From Flavobacterium nitrogenifigens (GTDB lineage: Bacteria; Bacteroidota; Bacteroidia; Flavobacteriales; Flavobacteriaceae), in the NCBI RefSeq assembly GCF_003254565.1, contig NZ_QJRI01000167.1:1-64000 (forward strand): DNA of 64,000 nucleotides, written 5' to 3'. Position 1 is the first letter of the stretch; every line of letters begins with the position of its first letter. Position numbers and translations under genes: made by a program. This document shows, in pieces, positions 43,821 to 50,989 of the stretch. The notes beneath the pieces are model-generated. The model was not told the origin of the DNA and made no database searches. It saw only the letters and a program-made list of their open reading frames with translations.

Positions 43821-44814
43821 CGCTTTGTTCGTCTAATGGCTTGAATTCCCAAGCATCATCAAAGTAAGTGGAGCCAATTCGTCCTAGCATGTAGAATCCG
43901 CGGTTATTGATGGCAAAACCAACAGCATCAGTTCTTGTAGCGCCTTCCATTGGAGTTCTTTCTGTCCATAAATCAGTTGATGGATTATACTCCCAAACTG
44001 TTTTGATATTTTCACCTCCTACAACATATCCTAAGCCATTCATAGAAAAACTAGAAGCATTAGAACGCACAATAGCATAATCGTCATTGTAGCTGTAATC
44101 GTCATCTGTATCTTTATCGATATCACGTTTTCTTGTCCAAACATCTGTTGCTGGATCAAATTCCCAGAAATCTTCTTGATAAACGCCATTGTTCACACCA
44201 GTTACCAAATACGCTTTGTCTGCAATTGTAAATACAGTTGCATTACGTCTTTTGTTACCGCTAAAGCCATTTACAAGTGTCCAAGTATTGGCCTGATCAT
44301 CGTACTGATAAAAATCTTTTAAATAATTTCCGTCATAACCTGTTCCAAAATACGCTTTGCCACCAACTTGAAAACCTACGGCAGCGTAACGAGCTGTTCC
44401 TGCAAAATCTGTTTTTTGTGTCCAGCTGTTTGCAGAAGGATCATATTGGTAAAAGTCTTTCAGTTTGTTTGTTCCATCATAACCAAGACCTACATATCCT
44501 TTTTCGTTTAATGAAAAACTAGAAGCAGAACTTCTTCCAATACCACCAAAATCAGCTTTCTGTTCCCAATAATCTCCATTTGAGTTGTAAACCCATAGAT
44601 CTTTTAAATAAACATCGCCCGTATAACCGCCAACTACATAAGCATAATCTCCAATAACAAAACTTGTGGCACTAGATCTTGCAGGGCCATCAAAGGCCGA
44701 TTTTTTAATCCAGTTTCCTACCAAATCATCATCGTCATCGTCATTGCTGCAGCTTATAAAAAAGAGGCTTGAAAAAAGCGCTGCGAATAAAATTCCTTTT
44801 TTTAGATTAATCAT
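43807..44814 (-). CDS. Kelch-repeat lipoprotein
   Basis: A 335-residue lipoprotein ('LFFISCSNDDDDDD', lipidated Cys about residue 22). An acidic linker is followed by about six Kelch blades with the repeated pattern 'R..a..F.i....Yv..Gy......lkDfw.Ydp....W....'. It should form one six-bladed beta-propeller on the cell surface or in the periplasm. Kelch propellers bind proteins or glycans. The strong N-terminal Asp run after the lipidated Cys may also be a surface-export signal of Bacteroidota lipoproteins. It overlaps the DUF4907 gene by 14 bases. Confidence 0.9.
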   Translation of the reverse strand: MINLKKGILFAALFSSLFFISCSNDDDDDDLVGNWIKKSAFDGPARSSATSFVIGDYAYVVGGYTGDVYLKDLWVYNSNGDYWEQKADFGGIGRSSASSFSLNEKGYVGLGYDGTNKLKDFYQYDPSANSWTQKTDFAGTARYAAVGFQVGGKAYFGTGYDGNYLKDFYQYDDQANTWTLVNGFSGNKRRNATVFTIADKAYLVTGVNNGVYQEDFWEFDPATDVWTRKRDIDKDTDDDYSYNDDYAIVRSNASSFSMNGLGYVVGGENIKTVWEYNPSTDLWTERTPMEGATRTDAVGFAINNRGFYMLGRIGSTYFDDAWEFKPLDEQSDDDN

Positions 44815-44828
44815 AGTGTATTTAATAT

Positions 44829-45671
44829 TTATTGTTTGTATTTGATCCCGATTCCTAAAACGTAACCATTTCCGGTATTATAGTCGTATATTTTATGGTT
44901 GTTGCTGTCAAGTAAATTGTACTTTTTGTTGAAATCATAACCGGCTTTAAAATGTAAAAACCAATTGCCTCCAACATTTCTTTCGTATTCTAAGGCCGAA
45001 GTCATTTGCGATAAAATGGCTTTTTCGGCATTGTCATCTATACTGGATGTTTCGTCTAAATGATAAAAGTTTCCATTAAAACTATTTGTCAGACTGAATT
45101 TGTTTCGATCATTGTTTGAATAAGAAATTTTCGAATCTGGGAATCCAATTCTAAAATCGGTTTTCTCATTCATTTTATAATCAAAAGCAACAATCGGCGT
45201 AATCTTTGGTGCTCCAAAAATTGATGTTCGGCCAGCTCCAGCAGTTACACTCAGTTTTGAACTAATCTGCTGACTGATTTCTAAACTTCCTAAAACAGTA
45301 ACATCTGAAAAATCCAGTTTACTCTGAAAATTTGCTGTTGGAATAACTGAAAGCTTCCATTTTGTTTTTTCTGCTATTTCAGATGAATATTCGAACTTGT
45401 TTTGAACTTGATTGAATTTGTCCTGATCGACATAAAAATTATAGGAATTCAATTCGTAATTCACCTTCAGATTAGAATATTCTAACGTGTTCGCTATTTT
45501 GCTTTTTGGTCCTATTTTTTTCTGATAAAAAACAGCAATGTTTGTTTCGCTAAAATTTATCTTTTCTGTTGGCTCAGTTTTAAAATTAACAGCTGCGCTA
45601 AAATTTCCCTGAGCTTTTAAACCTAAAAATGAAATCAAAAAAAGAGAACAAATTAAAAACCGTACTTTCAT
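44829..45671 (-). CDS. Outer-membrane beta-barrel-like protein (unassigned)
   Basis: A 280-residue exported protein (signal ending 'LGLKAQ') made of short alternating strands throughout, ending 'GYVLGIGIKYKQ'. It resembles small outer-membrane barrel families such as DUF6268, though I cannot confirm which one. It is the first gene of the minus-strand sensory operon, 14 bases before the Kelch gene, with a -7 element just upstream. It could be the membrane platform for the Kelch lipoprotein. Confidence 0.75.
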   Translation of the reverse strand: MKVRFLICSLFLISFLGLKAQGNFSAAVNFKTEPTEKINFSETNIAVFYQKKIGPKSKIANTLEYSNLKVNYELNSYNFYVDQDKFNQVQNKFEYSSEIAEKTKWKLSVIPTANFQSKLDFSDVTVLGSLEISQQISSKLSVTAGAGRTSIFGAPKITPIVAFDYKMNEKTDFRIGFPDSKISYSNNDRNKFSLTNSFNGNFYHLDETSSIDDNAEKAILSQMTSALEYERNVGGNWFLHFKAGYDFNKKYNLLDSNNHKIYDYNTGNGYVLGIGIKYKQ

Positions 45672-45688
45672 TATTTATTTTATTGGCT

Positions 45689-45696
45689 CAAAATTA
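45689..45696 (-). promoter_or_regulatory. -7 element of barrel/Kelch/kinase operon
   Basis: Minus-strand TAATTTTG, a perfect TAnnTTTG, 17 bases before the barrel gene ATG. The GTCG direct repeat is about 60 bases further upstream. Confidence 0.6.
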
Positions 45697-45755
45697 GATG
45701 GATGGAGCCCTTAAAAAAAAGAAGATATATATATGACGTGTTTTGATAGACAAAA

Positions 45756-45774
45756 TCGTCGTTTTTACGGTCGA
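45756..45774. promoter_or_regulatory. Candidate LytTR binding site (GTCG direct repeat, 12-bp period)
   Basis: TCGTCG at 45756-45761 and CGGTCGA at 45768-45774 put two GTCG cores (45758 and 45770) exactly 12 bases apart, separated by a T run. LytTR regulators typically bind imperfect direct repeats about one helical turn apart. It sits between divergent promoters, about 60 bases from one -7 box and 106 from the other. Confidence 0.4.
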
Positions 45775-45879
45775 ATTAAAATTTTAGAATAGAATTTAGA
45801 TTATAGATTGTTTTATGCAGTTTGTAGCCTAAAAAAGCACAGTAGTATATGTTATAGTGTGTTGCCAAAGTGTGCAATT

Positions 45880-45887
45880 TATATTTG
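45880..45887 (+). promoter_or_regulatory. -7 element of DUF4270 operon
   Basis: TATATTTG, a perfect TAnnTTTG, 15 bases before the ATG. The nearest TTG (45862) is closer than usual for a -33 box. Confidence 0.6.
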
Positions 45888-45902
45888 CTCAAAAATTAGA
45901 TT

Positions 45903-47228
45903 ATGCACAAGTTTATATTGATACTGCTTTTTGTACTGACCTTATTTTCATGCGGTACAGATACAGACACTGGAGAATTTACTGTTGGGTCAGATTATTT
46001 GGCTTTAAGCAATAAAGTGATTTTGATTGATACGGTGACAGTCAATATGTCAACAATTAATTTTGATTCATTGGCAACTTCTAGCCGAGGTAGAATTCTA
46101 ATAGGAAATTACGATGATCCTATTTTCGGAAAAGTAAAATCGGATAGTTATTTTCAGCTTTCTACTAGTAATTATGCTTTGTCTAGCGTGGGTTCAGATA
46201 CAGAATCGGTGAATTATGTTTTTGATTCTATTTCTATGATTCTTAAGTACGATAAATATTATTATGGAGATACTACTAGAGTCCAGACATTTAACATTTA
46301 TAGATTAACTCAAAAAGTTAAGCCAAACAAAGACGATAATAATTTCTATAATAACTCAACGCTGACTTATAGTCCAGAAAGTTTGGGTACGATATCTTAT
46401 AAACCGAGGCCGAGGGAAAAAGATTCGATCAATATTCAAATGAGTAAAGAATTTGGAGAAGCTCTTTTTCAAAAAATAAAGAAAAGAGAAGTGACAGATT
46501 TTGACAGCTTTACAGAATATCTGAAGGGATTTGTATTGGTTCCAGAAAATTCAAGTTCTTCCAATGTTATCGGATTTAGTGCTTCTGAAAGTAAAGTTCG
46601 ATTGTATTATTCGAAGTATCAAACAGACAATGAAACGCCATATATAATCGATTTTTCAATTTTAGATGCCTCTAAGCAGTTCAATTCTATTTCGCTAGAT
46701 AAAACAGGAACGATACTGCAAAATCTACCAGTATCCACGGGAACATTATCCAGCACATTGCTCAATAATCAGGGATTTATACAATCTGGAACAGGTGTTG
46801 CTTGTCGGGTCGATTTTCCAAATATAAAACAGTTTAAGAATATTTCGGCAAATGGCGCTATTGTCGATGCAGAATTAATTCTCAAACCAATTAATAATAC
46901 TTATTCAGAGAAATATCCTCTAGCTGATTCGCTAACTGTTTATGTGGGAGATAATTTAAATAGAATAAGTGGAACACTTCTAAATGCCGCTGGCTCTTCA
47001 GTTTATGGAAAGCTGAGCAAAAGCACCGATGAATTTAACGAAAATGTGGCATATTCAATTTCAGTCGGAGCTTTTCTTCAAAAGGAAATGCTAAAACAAT
47101 CTGATTCAAGGTCATCGCTTATTTTGACATTGCCTGGAATTGCACAATCTGTAAACAGAATCGTTCTAGGTGATCAAAAACATGTCAACAATAAAATTCA
47201 GCTGAAAATTTATTACATCTCTTATTAA
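45903..47228 (+). CDS. DUF4270 family lipoprotein
   Basis: A 441-residue lipoprotein with signal 'FVLTLFSCGTDTDTG' (Cys about residue 17). It shows the DUF4270 features: 'LIDTVTVNMSTINFDSLATSSRGRILIGNYDDPIFGKVKSDSYFQL' near the N terminus and a late 'ANGAIVDAELILKP' strand. Family members are Bacteroidota outer-membrane lipoproteins of unknown function. The next gene starts on the very next base after this stop (TAAATG), so the two products are probably made in equal amounts and act together. It is divergent from the Kelch/kinase operon. Confidence 0.88.
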   Translation: MHKFILILLFVLTLFSCGTDTDTGEFTVGSDYLALSNKVILIDTVTVNMSTINFDSLATSSRGRILIGNYDDPIFGKVKSDSYFQLSTSNYALSSVGSDTESVNYVFDSISMILKYDKYYYGDTTRVQTFNIYRLTQKVKPNKDDNNFYNNSTLTYSPESLGTISYKPRPREKDSINIQMSKEFGEALFQKIKKREVTDFDSFTEYLKGFVLVPENSSSSNVIGFSASESKVRLYYSKYQTDNETPYIIDFSILDASKQFNSISLDKTGTILQNLPVSTGTLSSTLLNNQGFIQSGTGVACRVDFPNIKQFKNISANGAIVDAELILKPINNTYSEKYPLADSLTVYVGDNLNRISGTLLNAAGSSVYGKLSKSTDEFNENVAYSISVGAFLQKEMLKQSDSRSSLILTLPGIAQSVNRIVLGDQKHVNNKIQLKIYYISY

Positions 47229-48464
47229 ATGAAAAATAAAATTGTTTTATGGAGCTGCTTCCTTTTGATGTCGCTGACTTCGTTTTCTCAAAGTATTTCA
47301 AGTTCTCCGTATTCGCTTTATGGCGTAGGCAGTCTGTTTGATTCAGATTTTGGCTATTTGTCTTCAATTGGCGGTTCTGGAATTGCTTTACCTTCAGATA
47401 CTTTTATCAATAATTTAAATCCCGCTTCATTAGGCTTCATGTATCAGAATCATTTTCTTTTTGATATTGGAGGAAAAGCGATCACCACAACTTATCAGAG
47501 CGGTAATCGTGAAGAAAAGCGAAATAATTTTCAGTTTTCTCATTTGGCTTTTGCTTTTCCGGTTACGAAAAATTCGGGTTTTAGTTTGGCACTTAGGCCC
47601 TATTCTAGTTCAGTGTTTAAAATTTCTAATTTAAAACTTCCAATAGCCGACAGTCAGGAATATTATTATGTTACAGCGCAAGGTTCGGGAGGTTTAAATA
47701 ATTTAGATTTTTCTTATGGATATCGATTTGGGAAAAAATTGACCGTTGGAGTAACAGGAACAGTACTTTTTGGAAATACGGTTGATGACCGTTCTTTTTT
47801 AATTTCGAATGCTATTACTACCATTCATAAGCAAACAGATTATAGAGGAGTTCGTGCTACATTAGGAGGTCAGTTTAAAATAGATTCTACATTTACAATT
47901 GGAACAACATTCAAAGTTCCTACAAGAATAAATGCTTCCAAAGTACAATCTGTAACAAGTATTGCAGATGAAGTAGAATCTTCTATAGAAACCGATAAGG
48001 CTTCAGATACCGACGATTATTATATGCCATTAGAAATTGGTTTTGGGGCTAGTAAGCGATTTAAAAATAATCTGAATTTGACTTTAGATTACGAAAAAAG
48101 CTTTTGGAAAAGCACCAATCAATCTGAACTTTATGGGGAATTTGTAAATCAAGATCGTTTTGCACTAGGATTAACTTATAGCGCCAATAAGAATGTTAGA
48201 AGATATTGGGATAGAGTTGGGTACGCGGCAGGTGTGAATTTTGATAACGGTTATCTCGAAATTGACAAACAGCGTGTAAATAGTGCATCTATTTCTGTTG
48301 GATTAAATCTGCCAATTGACAACACGTTTTCGTCACTTAACATTTCCTATTCTTACGGGCAGAAAGGGAGAATCGCAAATGATTTAATAAAAGAAAACTA
48401 CCATAAAATATCACTCAATTTATCATTGGACGGAATTTGGTTCGTCAAGCGAAAGTTTGAATAA
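47229..48464 (+). CDS. Outer-membrane barrel protein paired with DUF4270 lipoprotein
   Basis: A 411-residue exported protein (signal ending 'LTSFSQ') with the N terminus 'SISSSPYSLYGVGSLFDSDFGYLSSIGGSGIALPSDTFINNLNPASLG', a pattern seen in OmpP1/FadL-related Bacteroidota barrels, followed by alternating strands to 'LSLDGIWFVKRKFE'. It directly abuts the DUF4270 gene. Lipid or hydrophobe transport is possible by analogy with FadL, but the similarity is weak. It is convergent with murI. Confidence 0.8.
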   Translation: MKNKIVLWSCFLLMSLTSFSQSISSSPYSLYGVGSLFDSDFGYLSSIGGSGIALPSDTFINNLNPASLGFMYQNHFLFDIGGKAITTTYQSGNREEKRNNFQFSHLAFAFPVTKNSGFSLALRPYSSSVFKISNLKLPIADSQEYYYVTAQGSGGLNNLDFSYGYRFGKKLTVGVTGTVLFGNTVDDRSFLISNAITTIHKQTDYRGVRATLGGQFKIDSTFTIGTTFKVPTRINASKVQSVTSIADEVESSIETDKASDTDDYYMPLEIGFGASKRFKNNLNLTLDYEKSFWKSTNQSELYGEFVNQDRFALGLTYSANKNVRRYWDRVGYAAGVNFDNGYLEIDKQRVNSASISVGLNLPIDNTFSSLNISYSYGQKGRIANDLIKENYHKISLNLSLDGIWFVKRKFE

Positions 48465-48468
48465 TAAT

Positions 48469-49245
48469 TTAAAAATCTTTTATTATTACTGGATATTTAT
48501 ATTCTAATATTGACTCTAAAACTTTAGGGTTAGAATTAGCATAAAATATAGGTTCAGTATCTGCACTTTCAGAAAAACCAACTTTATCTTTAAGAAGATT
48601 TTTAGTCTGGCGCGCAACAGCTTCTCCTGAATCTATTATTTTAATATGATCTGGGAGAATTTTTTTTATCTGAGGAATTAGGTAAGGGTAGTGGCTGCAT
48701 CCTAAAACCAAGTAATCAATATTAGCTTCAATCATGGGCTGAAGATATGATTCTAACAATTGTGTCATTTCTGGCGAGTACAAATTACCATCTTCAATAA
48801 GCTGTACAAGTCCGTGTCCGACCTGTTCAATGATTTTGGTGTTGTGAAACATCTCTGCAGTTTTATTAAATAGCTCACTATTAAGTGTTCCTTTTGTAGC
48901 TAGAATTCCGATAACTTGAGTTTGAGAATTGTTTGCGGCTGGTTTGATAGCAGGCTCAATTCCAACAAACGGAACATCATAATCTGCACGCAGTTCTACT
49001 ATAGCATTTGTTGTGGCCGTATTGCAGGCAACAACAATAAGTTTGCAATTATTCTCTAGTAAAAACTCTACGTTTTTTTTGCTTAATGCAACAATCTCTT
49101 CTTTGCTTCTTTGGCCATAAGGCGCATTTTTATTGTCAGCCAGATAAATGGTTTTTTCATTTGGAAGAAGTTCATGGATGGCGCTCCAAATGGAAGTTCC
49201 GCCAATACCAGAATCAAAAACACCTATAGGATTATTGTTTATCAT
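48469..49245 (-). CDS. murI: Glutamate racemase
   Basis: Makes D-glutamate for peptidoglycan. The 258-residue protein has both catalytic cysteines: C74 in 'VVACNTATTNA' and C183 in 'LVLGCSHYPYL', with H185 beside the second, plus 'GVFDSGIGG' at the N terminus. It follows bamA and two ompH genes, but a terminator at 49331-49374 separates it from them. A -7-like box lies immediately before the ATG. Confidence 0.96.
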   Translation of the reverse strand: MINNNPIGVFDSGIGGTSIWSAIHELLPNEKTIYLADNKNAPYGQRSKEEIVALSKKNVEFLLENNCKLIVVACNTATTNAIVELRADYDVPFVGIEPAIKPAANNSQTQVIGILATKGTLNSELFNKTAEMFHNTKIIEQVGHGLVQLIEDGNLYSPEMTQLLESYLQPMIEANIDYLVLGCSHYPYLIPQIKKILPDHIKIIDSGEAVARQTKNLLKDKVGFSESADTEPIFYANSNPKVLESILEYKYPVIIKDF

Positions 49246-49249
49246 AAAG

Positions 49250-49257
49250 CAAATTTA
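49250..49257 (-). promoter_or_regulatory. -7 element adjoining murI start
   Basis: Minus-strand TAAATTTG, a perfect TAnnTTTG, ends 4 bases before the murI ATG. If used, transcription would begin at or near the ATG, giving a leaderless mRNA. Confidence 0.4.
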
Positions 49258-49330
49258 ATATTTTTTAATAAAAATTCCATATTCTAAGTTAAGTGAAATC
49301 TTGAAATAATACCAAAGATTAGGTTTATTT

Positions 49331-49374
49331 TTTTGTAAAAAAAAACTGCTCAAATTATACAAATTGAGCAGTTT
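49331..49374 (-). terminator. Rho-independent terminator after OmpH genes
   Basis: Minus strand AAACTGCTCAA and TTGAGCAGTTT form an 11-bp stem, extended by further A:T pairs and followed by a run of nine or more T. It lies 20 bases after the short ompH stop. Confidence 0.9.
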
Positions 49375-49394
49375 AAATTATGGGATTTAATTTC

Positions 49395-49898
49395 TTAGAA
49401 TCCTAAATCTTTTTTAACGTCAGCAGTGATGTTTGGACCATCAGCTAATAGTAAAGTAGAACCGTCTAAAACGTATTGGAAGCCTTTAGCTTTTCCAACT
49501 TTTTGGATAGAAGCTCTAACTTTTTCCATTAAAGGTTTTACGATATCTGTTTCTTTTTGTTGTAATTCTTTTTGAGCATTGTCTCTGTAATCAACAATTC
49601 TCTTTTGCATATCTTGCACTTCTTTAGAACGCTCACCGTTTACAGCATCTGTTACAGTTGCAGCTTCAGCTTCGTACTTTTTAATTTTTACTTGATATTC
49701 ATCAACCATTTTTTTGTATTCAGCATCATATGTACCACTTAATTTTTGCAGTTGATTTTGAGCATCTAGCATAGCAGGCATTTTCGACATGATCTCGCTT
49801 ACATCAACATGGGCTACCTTCGCTTGCGCGTTCATTGTGTTACTTGCTCCTAAAATAAGAATTGCAGCAATTAGTAAAGTTTTGATTTGTTTCATCAT
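49395..49898 (-). CDS. OmpH/Skp family periplasmic chaperone (short copy)
   Basis: A 167-residue exported protein (signal ending 'NTMNAQ'). It has the Skp layout: a short beta strand 'KVAHVDVSEIMSKMPAM', a long charged coiled coil (about 40-120), and a closing 'GFQYVLDGSTLLLADG' strand. Skp trimers hold unfolded outer-membrane proteins in the periplasm. It lies 14 bases after a longer paralogue and downstream of bamA, fitting a barrel-biogenesis operon. Confidence 0.93.
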   Translation of the reverse strand: MMKQIKTLLIAAILILGASNTMNAQAKVAHVDVSEIMSKMPAMLDAQNQLQKLSGTYDAEYKKMVDEYQVKIKKYEAEAATVTDAVNGERSKEVQDMQKRIVDYRDNAQKELQQKETDIVKPLMEKVRASIQKVGKAKGFQYVLDGSTLLLADGPNITADVKKDLGF

Positions 49899-49912
49899 TT
49901 TTAAAATATTAA

Positions 49913-50947
49913 TTAATTATTGGTCGTATTTGTTTTTTGCGTTTGGGCTTCTTTTGCTTTTTTAGCCGCTTCTCTTTCTTCTAAAATTTTCTTTCTTCTT
50001 TCTTCCAATTCTTTTTTACGCTGTTCGTAAAGTAATTGTCTTTCTTCTGCTTTTGTCATTGCAGGCTGTTCGCCGGCAGGTGTTTCTCCTGTAGCGGTAG
50101 GCGTTGCAGTTTTAGCAGTCGAGCTTGTTTTGGCAGCATCTGTTGTTGCGGCAGGAACTGCTGTTGCAGGAGCTGTTCCAGAAACCGTGCCATTCTTTTT
50201 AGCTTCTCTTTCTTCTTGCAGCGCTTTTCTTCTATCGTCATATTCTTTTCGCTTCGCTTCCTGCTCTAGTTTTCTGTCCTGAATTAGCTTTTCTCTAGCA
50301 GCTTTTTTCTCGTCAAGTGCTTTTTGGCGATCGGCCATTGCTGGATTTTCGTCAATTGCATTTTCAATGTTCTCTTTAGCCTCTTGCTCTTTCAATTGTT
50401 TTTTAGTCAGCTGCTCACGTTTTTCAGTACGGTTTAGGATTCTTAAAACCTGATCGCTGATATCAAATCTTTTATTGCTAAAAAGCATGGTTAGATCTGA
50501 TGATTTATCAAAAACAAAATCATAATTTTTTGCTTCTGCTATATCTTGCACAGCAGTAAAAACTTGATCTTGTATAGGCTTTGCCAAAGCTGCCTTCTGT
50601 CTCATTAGATTTCCATCAGAGCCAAATTGCTTCTGCTGGTAGTCCATCATTTCTTGTTCAAGAAACTTAATTTCTGTTTCTCTTTCTTCTATTAATTCTT
50701 TTGTAAGTAAAGCTTTTTCTGTTTTTAAGCTTTCTTTCAAATTATTTATATTTAATTTTTTTGCTTCAACTTCTTGTTTCCACTTTTGAGCTTTTTGCTC
50801 TAATTGTGATTTGGCTTCTTTATAATCGGAAACATTTTCTAAAATATATTCCATGTCGATGTAGCCAATTCGAGTAGTCTTACCTTGTGCCTGACTTGTA
50901 TTTGCTACAATCAAGGCTAAAAATATAAATAAAAATTGTTTTCTCAT
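49913..50947 (-). CDS. OmpH/Skp family chaperone with charged C-terminal extension (long copy)
   Basis: A 344-residue exported protein (signal ending 'NTSQAQ'). Residues ~20-175 form an OmpH/Skp domain ('TTRIGYIDMEYILENVSDYKEA', coiled coil, 'YDFVFDKSSDLTMLFSNKRFD'). Residues ~178-344 are an extra Lys/Glu/Arg-rich helix broken by an Ala/Thr/Pro-rich stretch ('GTAPATAVPAATTDAAKT...'). The extension about doubles normal Skp length and may be an extended coiled coil with a flexible hinge. It is 42 bases after bamA. Confidence 0.92.
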   Translation of the reverse strand: MRKQFLFIFLALIVANTSQAQGKTTRIGYIDMEYILENVSDYKEAKSQLEQKAQKWKQEVEAKKLNINNLKESLKTEKALLTKELIEERETEIKFLEQEMMDYQQKQFGSDGNLMRQKAALAKPIQDQVFTAVQDIAEAKNYDFVFDKSSDLTMLFSNKRFDISDQVLRILNRTEKREQLTKKQLKEQEAKENIENAIDENPAMADRQKALDEKKAAREKLIQDRKLEQEAKRKEYDDRRKALQEEREAKKNGTVSGTAPATAVPAATTDAAKTSSTAKTATPTATGETPAGEQPAMTKAEERQLLYEQRKKELEERRKKILEEREAAKKAKEAQTQKTNTTNN

Positions 50948-50989
50948 AACATAACTTTATTTGATGATTTTTAACCAAACGTTATTTCA

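Noticed and set aside
50036..50269. Cys/Ser/Phe-rich plus-strand ORF, 77 codons
   Set aside because: It is the antisense of the Ala/Lys/Glu-rich part of the long OmpH gene; the odd composition comes from the complementary strand.
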